A stretch of 64,000 nt of DNA from Yokenella regensburgei ATCC 49455 (GCF_000735455.1 NZ_JMPS01000087.1:124001-188000); one strand, 5' to 3'. Shown: positions 25,547 to 35,136, numbered from the stretch's first letter. Program-made: numbers and translations. Notes: generated from the sequence alone by a model not told the origin.

Positions 25547-26342
25547 ATGCTGGCAGGTAAGGTCGTGGTGATTTTCGGCGGTAGCGGGGCTATCGGTAGT
25601 GCAGTAGCGCGAGCAATGGCACGAAACGGCGCGCAGGTGTATCTGGGCGCCCGCCGTTCGGAAAAGCTGGAAGGTGTTGCTGAGCACATCCGGGCGACAG
25701 GCGGTGTGGCGGACACGTTTATCGTTGACGTGCTTGACGAGCGCGCCACCCGCGAGCAAATCGAAAGGCTCGCGCAGAAGACCGGCGGATTTGATGTGGT
25801 GGTGAATGCTACCGGGTTCGTTCACGATCAGGGTAAAGGAATTGCGGAGCTTACCCTCGGTGAATTTATGCAGGGCATTACCCCTTTCCTCTCCTCTTTT
25901 TTTTACGCTCTCTCAGGCGGTGTTGCCGCATATGGGCGGTGAGCGGGCCGGAGCCATTCTTACCGTTGTCGCTCCCGCTGGCCCGCTGGCGGTGCCCGGG
26001 CACCTCGGTCATATCGTGGGTTGCGCCGGAACGGAGGCCTTCGTGAAAGCCCTCGCCAGCGAACTGGGGCCAAAGAATATTCGCGTCGTCGGTGTGCGCT
26101 CGCACGCTATCGCCGATGCGGTACAGGCCGGCTCGTATACCAGAGAAGTATTTACGCCTAAAGCGCAGGCGATGGGGCTAACGGTCGAGCAATGGGTCGG
26201 TGGGGCCGCGCATAGTACCATGCTGAATCGCCTGCCGACGCTTGCGCAGGTCGCCGAGGTGATGACCTTTCTGGCATCGGATAACGCCAGCGCGATGACG
26301 GCCACGATGGTGAACGTGACGGCGGGCACCACGACCAGTTAA
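25547..26342 (+). pseudogene. Short-chain dehydrogenase/reductase, frameshifted in a T8 run, non-canonical active site
   Basis: The N-terminal frame (25547-25942) has the Rossmann motif VIFGGSGAIGSAVARAMARNGA, then VVNATGF (the NAG equivalent). It shifts at the run of eight Ts (25897-25904) after about residue 119. The other frame continues with TLSQAVLPHMGGE, ELGPKNIRVVGVRSHA and FLASDNASAMTATMVNVTAG, ending at 26342. Removing one T restores a protein of about 264 residues. The usual catalytic YxxxK is replaced: aligned on the following ALASELGP, Tyr becomes His and Lys becomes Cys (HIVGCAGTEAFVKALASEL), so classical SDR catalysis is doubtful. The substrate is unknown. The shift may be a sequencing error or a slippage-prone site. 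Confidence 0.82.
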
Positions 26343-26344
26343 CG

Positions 26345-26884
26345 TCACCCCGCCAGCCGCCCTACCATCTCGCGGATAACCGTGCGGGAAAGCGGTGCCC
26401 GGTCGGTGACAAAATGCAGAGTCATCCCTTCGATAAACGCATCCAGCGCCCGCGCGGTGGGCGCATCAAACCACTGCTCCAGCGTCTGCTGGCTACGCTC
26501 CATCCACTCCTGCATCACCACTTTTAAAGAGGGCTGGCAGCCAATCCAGGCGTACAGCTGATACATCAGGTTCATGTTGCGGGTGGTGGTCACCTGGGCG
26601 CTGAAAATCAGGTCGGTGATGGCTTCACAGGCTTCATCCGGGGTAGTCACCGCAGTAAAGAAGTCCTGATACTGCTGCGACATCGTAGTGGTGAAGTGAT
26701 TAAACGCCTCGTCCAGCAGGGCATCTATTCCGCTGAAATAATAGGTAAGCGAACCCAGCGGCACGTCTGCGCAACTGGCGATTTTACGGTGCGTCACGGC
26801 CTGGATGCCATGATTTGCAATGGTGTCCAGCGTGGCGTGGAGAATGCGTTCCCGACGCAAAGGGTCGTTCGGTCGACGGGCCAT
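26345..26884 (-). CDS. rcdA: RcdA (YbjK), TetR-family regulator
   Basis: A 179-residue TetR/AcrR regulator starting [15 protein letters not shown], with the helix-turn-helix at about residues 27-48 ([24 protein letters not shown]). The C-terminal ligand domain includes [15 protein letters not shown] and [22 protein letters not shown]. The start at 26884 matches the E. coli family length. In E. coli RcdA activates csgD and other stress and biofilm genes. It is convergent with the SDR gene (two-base gap) and divergent from ybjJ. Confidence 0.9.
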   Translation of the reverse strand: MARRPNDPLRRERILHATLDTIANHGIQAVTHRKIASCADVPLGSLTYYFSGIDALLDEAFNHFTTTMSQQYQDFFTAVTTPDEACEAITDLIFSAQVTTTRNMNLMYQLYAWIGCQPSLKVVMQEWMERSQQTLEQWFDAPTARALDAFIEGMTLHFVTDRAPLSRTVIREMVGRLAG

Positions 26885-26965
26885 ATTTTTCCTCATCCGG
26901 TTTATGTACAAATGTACACAACCTTGTTAGTGTTGTCTCTATTCCTCTCTTTTTAGTGATCGCCC

Positions 26966-28168
26966 ATGACCGCACTCTCGCCGCGAAAAGCTCTGCAACT
27001 GCGCCTGTGGGCGCTCTTTATGTTCTTCTTCCTTCCTGGCCTTTTAATGGCGTCATGGGCCACGCGCACCCCGGCTATTCGCGATATTCTGTCCGTCTCT
27101 ACCGCTGAGATGGGCGTGGTGCTGTTTGGGCTTTCCGTCGGTTCAATGAGCGGTATCCTCTGCTCCGCGTGGCTGGTGAAGCGCTACGGTGCCAGAAGCG
27201 TTATCCGCACCACTATGTCCTGCGCGGTAATCGGAATGATTATTCTGAGTATCGCGCTGTGGCTCGCCTCTCCGCTGGTATTTGCCTTTGGCCTGTGCGT
27301 GTTTGGCGGCAGCTTCGGGGCGGCGGAAGTCGCCATTAACGTCGAAGGCGCAGCAATTGAGCGTGAGATGAAAAAAACCGTACTGCCGATGATGCACGGT
27401 TTTTACAGCTTCGGGACGCTGGTGGGTGCAGGCGTCGGGATGGCGGTGACCGGTTTTGGTCTGCATGCGCCGCTGCACATTCTGCTCGCCGCGCTGGTGG
27501 GTATTGCGCCCATTTTTATCGCCATTCGCGCTATTCCGGAAGGTACCGGGAAAAACCCGGTGCAGGAGTCGCACCATCAGCATAAAGGCATGCCGTTTTA
27601 CCGTGACATACAGCTGATGCTGATTGGCGTAGTGGTGCTGGCGATGGCGTTTGCCGAAGGCTCCGCCAACGACTGGCTGCCGCTCCTGATGGTGGACGGT
27701 CACGGCTTTAGCCCAACGTCAGGCTCACTGATTTACGCAGGCTTCACCCTTGGCATGACCCTCGGGCGCTTCACCGGCGGCTGGTTTATCGACCGCTATA
27801 GCCGGGTGACGGTGGTACGCGCCAGCGCTCTGATGGGCGCGCTGGGGATTGCGCTGATTATCTTTGTCGACAGCGCCTGGGTGGCGGGCGTGTCGGTCAT
27901 CCTGTGGGGACTTGGCGCATCGCTTGGCTTCCCGCTGACGATTTCTGCTGCCAGCGACACCGGCCCGGATGCTCCTGGCCGCGTCAGCGTGGTGGCGACC
28001 ACCGGCTATCTCGCCTTCCTCGTAGGCCCACCGCTGCTGGGCTTCCTTGGTGAAAATTATGGTCTGCGTAGCGCCATGCTGGTGGTACTGGCCCTGGTTC
28101 TGGTCGCCGCCCTGGTGGCGCGCGCCGTTGCTAAACCCGAAGCTGAACTTGTGATGGAGAATAGCTGA
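26966..28168 (+). CDS. ybjJ: YbjJ, MFS transporter
   Basis: A 400-residue transporter (E. coli 402) with twelve predicted helices in two halves. Conserved stretches include [51 protein letters not shown] and [18 protein letters not shown], the last typical of fucose/glucose-like MFS proteins. The substrate is unknown. It overlaps ybjI by one base (TGATG), so the transporter and a sugar-phosphate-type phosphatase are made together. Confidence 0.93.
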   Translation: MTALSPRKALQLRLWALFMFFFLPGLLMASWATRTPAIRDILSVSTAEMGVVLFGLSVGSMSGILCSAWLVKRYGARSVIRTTMSCAVIGMIILSIALWLASPLVFAFGLCVFGGSFGAAEVAINVEGAAIEREMKKTVLPMMHGFYSFGTLVGAGVGMAVTGFGLHAPLHILLAALVGIAPIFIAIRAIPEGTGKNPVQESHHQHKGMPFYRDIQLMLIGVVVLAMAFAEGSANDWLPLLMVDGHGFSPTSGSLIYAGFTLGMTLGRFTGGWFIDRYSRVTVVRASALMGALGIALIIFVDSAWVAGVSVILWGLGASLGFPLTISAASDTGPDAPGRVSVVATTGYLAFLVGPPLLGFLGENYGLRSAMLVVLALVLVAALVARAVAKPEAELVMENS

Positions 28169-28980
28169 TGAGCATTAAACTTATCGCCGTCGATATGGAT
28201 GGCACGTTCCTGAGCGATGCCAAAACCTACAACCGCGAGCGATTTTTACAGCAGTACCAGCGCATGAAACAGCAGGGTATTCGCTTTGCCGTGGCCAGCG
28301 GCAACCAATACTACCAGCTCAAATCCTTCTTCCCGGAGATCGCGAGCGAAATTGCCTTTGTTGCCGAGAACGGCGGCTGGGTAGTGAACGCCGGAGAGGA
28401 CGTCTACCACTGCGACCTACCGCAAGCGCATTTCGAGCGGGTCGTCGGCTGGCTGCAGACGCTGCCAGAAATTGAAATTATCGCCTGCGGCAAAAACAGC
28501 GCCTACACCCTGCGCCGCTACGATGATGATTTTAAAACCATGGCCGCCCGCTACTATCACCGTCTGGAGGCCGTCGACAGCTTTGATAATCTCAATGACA
28601 CCTTCCTGAAGTTTGGCCTTAACGTCGATGACCGCAAGGTGCCGGAGATGCAGAAAATTATCCATGCCGAGCTCTGCGACATCATGACCGCCGTGACCAC
28701 CGGGCACGGCAGCATCGACCTCATCATTCCGGGCGTTCACAAGGCTCATGGTCTGGGTCTGCTGCAGAAGCGTTGGGGCATTGCCGATAGCGAAGTATTA
28801 GCCTTTGGCGACAGCGGTAACGATATTGAGATGCTGCGTCAGGCCGGATTCAGTTTCGCCATGGCCAACGCCGCGGAGCCGGTAAAGGCCGTCGCGCGCT
28901 ATTCGGCGCCGCATAACAATCAGGAAGGGGTTCTGGAAATAATAGAAAAGGCGCTCAACCAGCAAGCGCCTTTTGCCTGA
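28168..28980 (+). CDS. ybjI: YbjI, Cof-type HAD phosphatase
   Basis: A 270-residue HAD-superfamily phosphatase of the Cof/YbiV subgroup. The nucleophile D9 and acid D11 lie in VDMDGTF, with motif II ASGN, and motif IV LAFGDSGNDIEML. E. coli YbjI dephosphorylates FMN and sugar phosphates in vitro. Its start overlaps ybjJ. A paralogue, ybiV, lies at 57919 with the same [13 protein letters not shown] and FGDSGND-type segments. Confidence 0.94.
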   Translation: MSIKLIAVDMDGTFLSDAKTYNRERFLQQYQRMKQQGIRFAVASGNQYYQLKSFFPEIASEIAFVAENGGWVVNAGEDVYHCDLPQAHFERVVGWLQTLPEIEIIACGKNSAYTLRRYDDDFKTMAARYYHRLEAVDSFDNLNDTFLKFGLNVDDRKVPEMQKIIHAELCDIMTAVTTGHGSIDLIIPGVHKAHGLGLLQKRWGIADSEVLAFGDSGNDIEMLRQAGFSFAMANAAEPVKAVARYSAPHNNQEGVLEIIEKALNQQAPFA

Positions 28981-28989
28981 ATCTGAACA

Positions 28990-29016
28990 GAGCCCGACGC
29001 AGGTCGGGCTTCTTTT
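28990..29016 (+). terminator. Intrinsic terminator of ybjJ-ybjI
   Basis: AGCCCGAC and GTCGGGCT (28991-29010) with a four-base loop, then TCTTTT. It lies ten bases after the ybjI stop. Confidence 0.8.
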
Positions 29017-29025
29017 CGGCTTGCG

Positions 29026-30260
29026 CTAGTCAGGCTTTGTGGAAGCCCCCACCGTTTTGTCTTTCAGGAAATAGACAATCAGCACCAGCCAGACGAGCCC
29101 CCCCGCAGATTGAACAGGCTGAAAAGGCCGTTGCCGCCAAGCAGGTACGCATGCTTGCTGACCTCAATCCCGACGGTAAAAATCATCATCTGCAGCATGC
29201 CCATCGCCGCCGCTACCGTGCCTTTACTCATGTCGCTGGCAAAGAGGGTCAGGCGCACCAGTCCGGCGTTCGCCAGACCGATACCAAAAGCATACACGCT
29301 GAGCCCCGCCGTCATCCACAGGTAGGCGTGGCTTGAAACCACCGTTGCGGCAGCCGCAAGGATAAGCCCTGCCACAATCGGCCAACCGCCCATAATAATC
29401 AACGAGCGCACCGAACGGCGGGAAGTGAGACGCGCCAGCACCAGATTACCGATAATCAGTGCACCAAAAATCGGCACCTGCAGCATACCGTACTCATAGC
29501 TGCTGGCATGTTCACCGCTCATGATAATAACCGGAGACTGGGCAATCCACGCCAGAAGCGGCAGGCTGACAAAGCCCGTTGCCAGCGCGCCGGCAACGAA
29601 GCGCAGGTTTTTCAGCACCGCACTGTAGTCACGCCCCAACTCTTTGAGCGACAGCTTTTCGCCTATGCGGGTCGCCGTTTCCGGCATTGCACGCTGCAGG
29701 CCGAAGAACGAAATCGCGGCCAGCGCGGCAAACAGCACGAACATGGTCTCCCACGGCGCGAAGTGGATCCAGGCCGCGCCCACCAGCGGACCGAGCAGCG
29801 GCGCAATCAACGCCACGTTCGCCATCAGCGCGGTGATTTTGATACACACCGCCTCCTCAAACGACTCCTGGATGGCGGCGTAGCCCACAGCACCAATGAA
29901 GCACAGGCTCACCCCCTGCAGGAAACGCAGGAACGTAAACTGCTCAATATTCTGCGCCAGCAGCGTCGCGAGGCAGGTCACAATGAACCAGACCACCCCG
30001 GTTAACATCACCGGACGACGGCCAATACGATCCGACAGCGGCCCCAGGAGCCACTGCAGAAATATCCCGCCCGCCAGATAAGCGGTCATGGAAGTAGGAA
30101 CCCACTCAATACCTGCCTGATACTGCTCCACCACCGCGAGCATGCCCGGCTGGATCATGTCGTTTCCGATATAGGTGGAGAATTCATACAGTACGAGGCA
30201 AAGCGGGAAAAGTAACGCCTGACGTCCCAGACGTTTGCCGGAAAGGGTATGATTTTGCAT
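29026..30260 (-). pseudogene. mdfA: MdfA (Cmr) multidrug efflux transporter, 3' frameshift
   Basis: A 12-helix MFS drug:H+ antiporter with DHA12-type landmarks: [15 protein letters not shown] with the membrane Glu, the loop [13 protein letters not shown], and [17 protein letters not shown]. As written the frame closes at 29079 after 393 residues with an unrelated RGGSSGWC tail. A run of seven Cs on the plus strand (29098-29104; Gs in the mRNA) needs one more base to continue with [15 protein letters not shown] and a stop at 29026, giving about 411 residues, close to the 410 of E. coli MdfA. The lesion removes much of helix 12 and the cytoplasmic tail. A homopolymer assembly error is the simplest explanation. 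Confidence 0.88.
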
Positions 30261-30363
30261 GCCATCTCTTATTCTAAAAAATCGTGCAGAGTGTAATGAA
30301 ACCCGGCCTATGGCGATAGTAAATTGTGGCCGAAAATCCGAAATTCAGCACGTTGCCTGTTCG

Positions 30364-30380
30364 TTTAAGGTTCGCTTAAG
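30364..30380 (+). promoter_or_regulatory. PmrA/BasR box upstream of ybjG
   Basis: TTTAAG-N5-CTTAAG (30364-30369, 30375-30380) is a perfect match to the PmrA consensus YTTAAK-N5-YTTAAK. A TATACT -10-like element follows at 30391-30396, placing the box over the -35 position. BasR/PmrA control of ybjG is known in E. coli. The rest of the 305-base mdfA-ybjG gap shows no other recognised site. Confidence 0.75.
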
Positions 30381-30565
30381 TTACACCACCTATACTGCCG
30401 ATTATTGGCTGTACAACCCATTTTTGCCGACTTCAGATTGTTCGCAAACTACGGACAACTAAGACAAAGTCCGTTTACCGCGGCAGCAGAGGCTTTTAGG
30501 GTGATGGTCAACGACGTCCGAACTACGCGGATAATTCTGCCCCCAATGTAATGAGTCTGGAAAGT

Positions 30566-31174
30566 ATGCTGGAAAATCTGAATTACACCCTGTTTGAGCT
30601 GGTTAACGCGACCCCGGCTTCGCCGCAGTGGGCCATTTCGCTCGCCACTTTCCTGGCTAAAGATCTCATTATGGCCGTTCCACTGCTGGCCGTGGTGATG
30701 TGGCTGTGGGGACCACGCGCGCAGGTGAGCGAGCAGCGTAAACTGGTGATTAAAATTGCCCTTGCAATGGCGGTCAGCATGGCGCTGTCGGTGTCCATCG
30801 GCTATCTCTTCCCTCACGACAGACCATTCATGGATAACGTGGGCTACAACTTCCTGCACCATGCGCCGGACAGTTCGTTCCCGAGCGATCACGGTACGGT
30901 GAGCTTTACCTTCGCCCTGGCGTTCCTGTTCTGGCACCGCCTGTGGACCGGCGTTGCCCTGCTGGCTGGCGCCTGTGCCATTGCCTGGTCACGCGTTTAC
31001 CTTGGCGTACACTGGCCGCTGGATATGTTCGGCGCGTTCATTGTCGGCCTCTGCGGTTGCCTGGCGGCACAACTCCTGTGGCAACGTTTTGGCACCGCGC
31101 TGTACCAGCGTTTGCAACAGCTTTACCGTCTGTGCTTCTCCGTGCCTATCCGTAAAGGTTGGGTGCGTGACTAA
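30566..31174 (+). CDS. ybjG: YbjG, undecaprenyl-diphosphate phosphatase (PAP2 family)
   Basis: An inner-membrane PAP2 phosphatase that recycles undecaprenyl diphosphate on the periplasmic side. The three-part catalytic signature is present: the LFPHDRP region, SSFPSDHG (PSGH-like), and SRVYLGVHWPLD. The start at 30566 (MLENLN) gives 202 residues and matches the E. coli N-terminus (198 residues); an ATG five codons upstream (30551) is also possible, and neither has a strong ribosome site. A PmrA box lies about 190 bases upstream, linking it to cationic-peptide resistance. Confidence 0.93.
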   Translation: MLENLNYTLFELVNATPASPQWAISLATFLAKDLIMAVPLLAVVMWLWGPRAQVSEQRKLVIKIALAMAVSMALSVSIGYLFPHDRPFMDNVGYNFLHHAPDSSFPSDHGTVSFTFALAFLFWHRLWTGVALLAGACAIAWSRVYLGVHWPLDMFGAFIVGLCGCLAAQLLWQRFGTALYQRLQQLYRLCFSVPIRKGWVRD

Positions 31175-31203
31175 GCCCCATCAGCCGGGTAAAATAAACG
31201 ACG

Positions 31204-31232
31204 ACGCCCTGCCTGTGCAGGGCGCGTTTTTC
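31204..31232 (+). terminator. Intrinsic terminator after ybjG
   Basis: GCCCTGC (31206-31212) and GCAGGGC (31217-31223) with a four-base loop, then GCGTTTTT. It lies just before deoR. Confidence 0.8.
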
Positions 31233-31246
31233 TCTGGCGGGGACAT

Positions 31247-32005
31247 ATGGAAACACGGCGGGACGCGAGGATAAACCAGCTTATCCAGGCGCTAAAGCGT
31301 AGCGATAAGCTCCATCTTAAAGAAGCCGCAACGCTGCTCGGCGTGTCAGAAATGACCATTCGCCGCGATCTCAATAGCCACAGTGGTCCGGTGGTTCTGC
31401 TGGGGGGTTACATCGTCCTGGAGCCACGTGCGGCCAGCCATTACCTGCTAAGCGATCAGCAAACGCGCCTGGTCGATGAAAAACGTCTTGCAGCACGCCA
31501 TGCGGCGAGCCTTTTAGAAGCCCATCAGATGGCTTTTTTCGACTGTGGCACCACCACGCCGTGGATTATTGACGCCATCGATAATGAGCTACCCTTCACC
31601 GGTGTTTGCTACTCGCTGAATACCTTTCTGGCACTGCAGGAAAAACCGCTGTGCCGCGTTATTCTCTGCGGCGGCGAGTTTTACGCCAGCAACGGCATCT
31701 TCAAGCCCATTGACGGCTACGACACCCTGAACCACCTCTGTCCGGACATTGCCTTCTACTCGGCGGCTGGTGTGCATCCGCTGCAGGGCGCTACCTGTTT
31801 TAATCTGGAAGAGTTACCGGTGAAGCACTGGGCGATGCGCCAGGCGCGCTATCACGTGCTGGTGGTTGATCACAGTAAGTTTGGCAAAATTCGCCCGGCG
31901 AAAATGGGCGAACTGAGTGCGTTTGACGCGATTGCCTGCGATCGTCGTCCGGATGACGAAATGCTCACACTGGCAAAAGCGCAAAAAATGACGCTGCTGT
32001 ACTGA
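31247..32005 (+). CDS. deoR: DeoR, deoxyribonucleoside regulon repressor
   Basis: A 252-residue DeoR-type repressor, the E. coli length. The N-terminal helix-turn-helix is at about residues 20-42 (LHLKEAATLLGVSEMTIRRDL). The C-terminal effector domain contains FDCGTTTPWI and the conserved D-H-S-K-F-G motif (VVDHSKFGKI). In E. coli it represses the deo operon and nupG and responds to deoxyribose-5-phosphate. It lies between ybjG and the convergent dacC. Confidence 0.95.
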   Translation: METRRDARINQLIQALKRSDKLHLKEAATLLGVSEMTIRRDLNSHSGPVVLLGGYIVLEPRAASHYLLSDQQTRLVDEKRLAARHAASLLEAHQMAFFDCGTTTPWIIDAIDNELPFTGVCYSLNTFLALQEKPLCRVILCGGEFYASNGIFKPIDGYDTLNHLCPDIAFYSAAGVHPLQGATCFNLEELPVKHWAMRQARYHVLVVDHSKFGKIRPAKMGELSAFDAIACDRRPDDEMLTLAKAQKMTLLY

Positions 32006-32025
32006 TCCACACGGACCAGTACAGC
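31982..32025 (-). terminator. Intrinsic terminator of dacC
   Basis: The long stem GCTGTACTG-a-TCC (31996-32008) / GGA-c-CAGTACAGC (32013-32025) overlaps the deoR stop. On the minus strand it is followed after a few bases by six Ts, so it serves the convergent dacC gene. Confidence 0.7.
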
Positions 32026-32033
32026 GCTAAAGA

Positions 32034-33236
32034 TTAAGAGAACCAGCTACCGAACCAGGCGTGGAACTTCATCAACACGAAGTCCACCATCCGGCTGAAG
32101 AATCCACCCTCTTTCACTTCTTCCATCACCACCAGCGGGCGCTGCTCAATGGTTTTATCATTGAGTTTGAAGTCGATGGTACCCACGACCTGTCCTTTCG
32201 CCAGCGGCGCGGTCAGCTGTGGCTCATTGAGCGCGAAGCTGGCCTTCAGGTTTTTCAACTGGCCCCGCGGAATGGTGACCGACCCCGCCTCGCCGGCGCC
32301 GAGCTTCACGTTGCTGCTATCGCCGTACCAGACGCGCTGCTCAACAAACGTCGCATCCGGTTTGATAGGCGTCACGGTTTCGTAGAAGCGGAAGCCCCAG
32401 GTCAGCAATTTCTCAGATTCGTTAAAGCGGATACGGTCGGTTTTGGTGCCCAGCACCACGGCAATCAGACGCATATCCCCCTGGGTCGCCGAGGAAACCA
32501 GGTTGTAGCCCGCCCCGGCGGTGGTGCCAGTCTTCACGCCGTCGGCGTTAATGTTGGTGCTCCACAGCAGGCGGTTGCGGTTCGGCTGGCGAATTTTATT
32601 GAAGGTAAACTCTTTTTCCTTGTGAATGGCGTACTCTTCCGGCACGTCGTGGATCATCGCTTTCGTCAGCAAGGCCATGTCACGTGCGGTACTGAACTGC
32701 CCCGGCGCATCCAGGCCGTGTACGGTTTTGAACGTGGTGTTGGTGAGCCCAAGCTTCGCGCCGTAGCTGTTCATCAGGTCAACGAAGGAGTCCTGACTGC
32801 CCGCAACGTAATCAGCGATGGCAATACTGGCGTCGTTACCGGACTGGATGATGACCCCTTTATTGAGATCCTCAACCGAGACCTGATCGCCAGGTTTCAG
32901 GAACATCACAGAAGAGCCGCGCAGTGCCGGGTTCCCGGTCGCCCAGGCATCTTTGCCAACGGTTACCATATCCGTTAGCTTGATTTTCCCTGCCTTCAGC
33001 GCCTGCCCAACCACGTAGCTGGTCATGATTTTAGTCAGGCTCGCCGGATCCAGTTTTTCATCGGCGTTGCCTTCCGCCAGCACCTTGCCGCTGGCGTAAT
33101 CCATCAGGATCCACGCTCGCGCATCAACCGGCGGTGCGGCGATGGTCTGTTCTTCCGCATGCAAAGACGGAGCGACGAGAAGTAAAAGTACGGAGCCTGC
33201 AGCCAGGCTGCGAAGAGAGAAAGCAGTACGCGTCAT
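32034..33236 (-). CDS. dacC: DacC (PBP6), D-alanyl-D-alanine carboxypeptidase
   Basis: A 400-residue periplasmic penicillin-binding protein, the E. coli PBP6 length. There is a signal peptide to about residue 27, the active-site S66-L-T-K69, S-G-N in VIIQSGND, and the K-T-G triad in [10 protein letters not shown]-terminal PBP5-type beta domain and an amphipathic membrane anchor ([19 protein letters not shown]) follow. The start at 33236 is chosen over an upstream in-frame start by the signal peptide. It trims stem pentapeptides of peptidoglycan. Confidence 0.97.
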   Translation of the reverse strand: MTRTAFSLRSLAAGSVLLLLVAPSLHAEEQTIAAPPVDARAWILMDYASGKVLAEGNADEKLDPASLTKIMTSYVVGQALKAGKIKLTDMVTVGKDAWATGNPALRGSSVMFLKPGDQVSVEDLNKGVIIQSGNDASIAIADYVAGSQDSFVDLMNSYGAKLGLTNTTFKTVHGLDAPGQFSTARDMALLTKAMIHDVPEEYAIHKEKEFTFNKIRQPNRNRLLWSTNINADGVKTGTTAGAGYNLVSSATQGDMRLIAVVLGTKTDRIRFNESEKLLTWGFRFYETVTPIKPDATFVEQRVWYGDSSNVKLGAGEAGSVTIPRGQLKNLKASFALNEPQLTAPLAKGQVVGTIDFKLNDKTIEQRPLVVMEEVKEGGFFSRMVDFVLMKFHAWFGSWFS

Positions 33237-33466
33237 AAGAGCCACCCAAGTATCCTTTCCAAAAAACACACCATTACGCAACAAACGCTGAGTAATAACG
33301 TAGAAATGATCTTAAAGAAACAGTGAGTTGGTAAAGTTTTTAAAGTTTACGCAATAACGAGACGACTTGCTGAAAACAACACGTTTTTTTTGATCGTGAT
33401 TGCTTAACGGTTTACTTTCCCTCAACATATTTACATTCGCATCGTCACAAAAAGCTGGAGTTTTTT

Positions 33467-34093
33467 ATGATTACGCTGTGGGGCAGAAATAACTCAACCA
33501 ACGTTAAGAAGGTTCGCTGGACGCTGGAAGAGCTGGAATTACCGTATGAGCAAATCCTGGCAGGCATGCATTTTGGCCTGAACCACGATGCAGCCTATCT
33601 GGCAATGAACCCGAATGGCCTGGTGCCGCTGCTGCGCGATGCCGAAACGGACCTGGTGCTGTGGGAATCAAACACCATCGTGCGTTACCTGATAGCCCAG
33701 TATGGTCAGGGTCGTCTGTGGGTCGATTCACCGGCACTGCGCGCGCAGGGTGAAAAGTGGATGGACTGGGCTAACAGCACGCTGACCCCGGCGCATCGCG
33801 GGATCCTGATGGGGCTGGTGAGAACGCCGCCTGAGCAGCGTGATATGCCAGCCATTGAAAAAGCGATCCTCGACTGTGAACCGATGCTCGCGATCCTCGA
33901 TGAAGAGCTGTCGAAGCACACCTGGCTTTCCGGTGAGCACTTCGGCGCAGGCGATATCGCCGTCGGGCCATTCGTCTACAACCTGTTAGAAACCGTCCAT
34001 ACCTGGCAACCGCGTCCGCATCTGCAGCGCTGGTACCAGCAGCTGAAGGCGCGTCCGGCGTTCCAGCAGGTGGTGGGGATCCCGGTTAGCTAA
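33467..34093 (+). CDS. gstB: GstB, glutathione S-transferase
   Basis: A 208-residue cytosolic GST (E. coli GstB 208). The N-terminal thioredoxin-like domain has the NSTNVKK region and NPNGLVPLL (cis-Pro and glutathione contact) with [11 protein letters not shown]. The C-terminal helical domain has the N-capping motif [16 protein letters not shown] lies before the ATG. E. coli GstB works on bromoacetate and iodoacetate. It is divergent from dacC. Confidence 0.95.
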   Translation: MITLWGRNNSTNVKKVRWTLEELELPYEQILAGMHFGLNHDAAYLAMNPNGLVPLLRDAETDLVLWESNTIVRYLIAQYGQGRLWVDSPALRAQGEKWMDWANSTLTPAHRGILMGLVRTPPEQRDMPAIEKAILDCEPMLAILDEELSKHTWLSGEHFGAGDIAVGPFVYNLLETVHTWQPRPHLQRWYQQLKARPAFQQVVGIPVS

Positions 34094-34119
34094 GTGTTTT
34101 AGATATATAGCTTTCGAGC

Positions 34120-34139
34120 AGGGGGAGATAACTCCCCCT
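34120..34139. terminator. Hairpin between convergent gstB and bssR
   Basis: AGGGGGAG and CTCCCCCT arms with a four-base loop, 27 bases after the gstB stop and five bases beyond the bssR stop. Only a short GATTT follows on the plus strand, so it is a moderate candidate. Confidence 0.5.
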
Positions 34140-34143
34140 GATT

Positions 34144-34527
34144 TCAGACATGCGCGGGCGAAGAGAATGCATTCAATTTATGAATGCTATTTGTCAGATT
34201 ATTCAGACAGCGTTCGAGCGTATCTACGTTTACGGCGATATATAGCGGGCAATCATGATGCCCGGATAGCAGGCAAACCGCAGCCGATGCGATCGCCTCA
34301 CCGGCCTGACGCAGGTTTTCCTGCTCCTCCGGAAGCAAAGCCTGTTTCAGTAAACCGGCGTTGTGACGCATTTCGTCACAGAGTTCAAACAAGTTCTCAC
34401 GCAGATGGTCATTCTCGCTGACCGACATATATCCCTTCGCTTTCCGGAGCTGCAGATAAGCGGCAAGATCGATTCGCGCATTGATGAGCTTATTCATCAG
34501 GTTACGTCTCAGTCTGTCAACGTTCAT
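34144..34527 (-). CDS. bssR: BssR, biofilm and signal-secretion regulator
   Basis: A 127-residue protein, the length of E. coli BssR (YliH). Conserved segments are INARIDLAAYLQLRKAKGYMSVSENDHLR and AAVCLLSGHHDCPLYIAVN. It has no recognisable DNA-binding motif. E. coli BssR affects biofilm formation and autoinducer-2 uptake indirectly. The ATG at 34527 (MNVDRLRRN) is preferred to one seven codons upstream by family length. Confidence 0.9.
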   Translation of the reverse strand: MNVDRLRRNLMNKLINARIDLAAYLQLRKAKGYMSVSENDHLRENLFELCDEMRHNAGLLKQALLPEEQENLRQAGEAIASAAVCLLSGHHDCPLYIAVNVDTLERCLNNLTNSIHKLNAFSSPAHV

Positions 34528-34641
34528 ACTATTTTCCTCCTCTGTCATCCATTGACACGATCATAGTATGGTCATTTTTTGTACAGAATGATGCGCGAGG
34601 TCAACTTTTCTACGTTTTTTAACATCATTTACAATGTTACA

Positions 34642-34667
34642 ACACCCGGGGCTCCGCTCCCGGGTGT
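34642..34667 (-). terminator. Hairpin after the xanthine dehydrogenase operon
   Basis: ACACCCGGG and CCCGGGTGT arms with an eight-base loop, ten bases beyond the end of the 2Fe-2S subunit gene. The T-rich stretch after it on the minus strand is weak. Confidence 0.5.
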
Positions 34668-34677
34668 CGACGTTGTA

Positions 34678-35136
34678 TTACGATTTTAAAGCATGATGAA
34701 TGGAGTCGAGTATTGGCTGGTAACCCGTGCAGCGGCAGATGTTGCCTTCCAGCACGTCTTTCAGCTGCTCATCCGTTGGCTGCGGCACTTTCTCGATGAG
34801 CGCGGTGGCGCTGACCAGTACGCCTGGAGTACAAAAGCCGCACTGTACGCCGCCTTTCTCAACAAACGCGTCCTGCAGTTTTTGTGTGACCGGATGGCTG
34901 TTCAACCCTTCGAGGGTGGTGATTTCCGCATCATCACACTGGGCCGCCAGCACCAGGCAGGAGCAGACCGCATTGCCGTTCATGATAACGGTGCAGGCAC
35001 CGCATTCACCGATGGAGCAGCCCTCTTTGGTAGCCTTCAGCTGCAGCGTGTCGCGAACTAAATCCAGAAGGCGCATATTGCCTTCAATTTTGGCCTCAAC
35101 CAGTGTGCCATTCACTTTGACTTTAATTGTGCTCAT
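34678..35136 (-). CDS. Xanthine-dehydrogenase-type 2Fe-2S subunit
   Basis: A 152-residue electron-transfer subunit. The N-terminal plant-type ferredoxin domain has the cluster motif C-x4-C-x2-C in GCSIGECGACTV plus a fourth Cys in AVCSC. The C-terminal helical domain has the second cluster (QCGFCTPG and NICRCTGY). It corresponds to XdhC of E. coli but is closer in flavour to the small subunits of purine or nicotinate hydroxylases of anaerobes. It is the last gene of a three-gene cluster, after the fused Mo/FAD gene. Confidence 0.92.
   Translation of the reverse strand: MSTIKVKVNGTLVEAKIEGNMRLLDLVRDTLQLKATKEGCSIGECGACTVIMNGNAVCSCLVLAAQCDDAEITTLEGLNSHPVTQKLQDAFVEKGGVQCGFCTPGVLVSATALIEKVPQPTDEQLKDVLEGNICRCTGYQPILDSIHHALKS

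Noticed and set aside
30259-30462. Small plus-strand frame between mdfA and ybjG
   Set aside because: It overlaps the divergent promoters and the PmrA box, and no ribosome site or similarity is evident.
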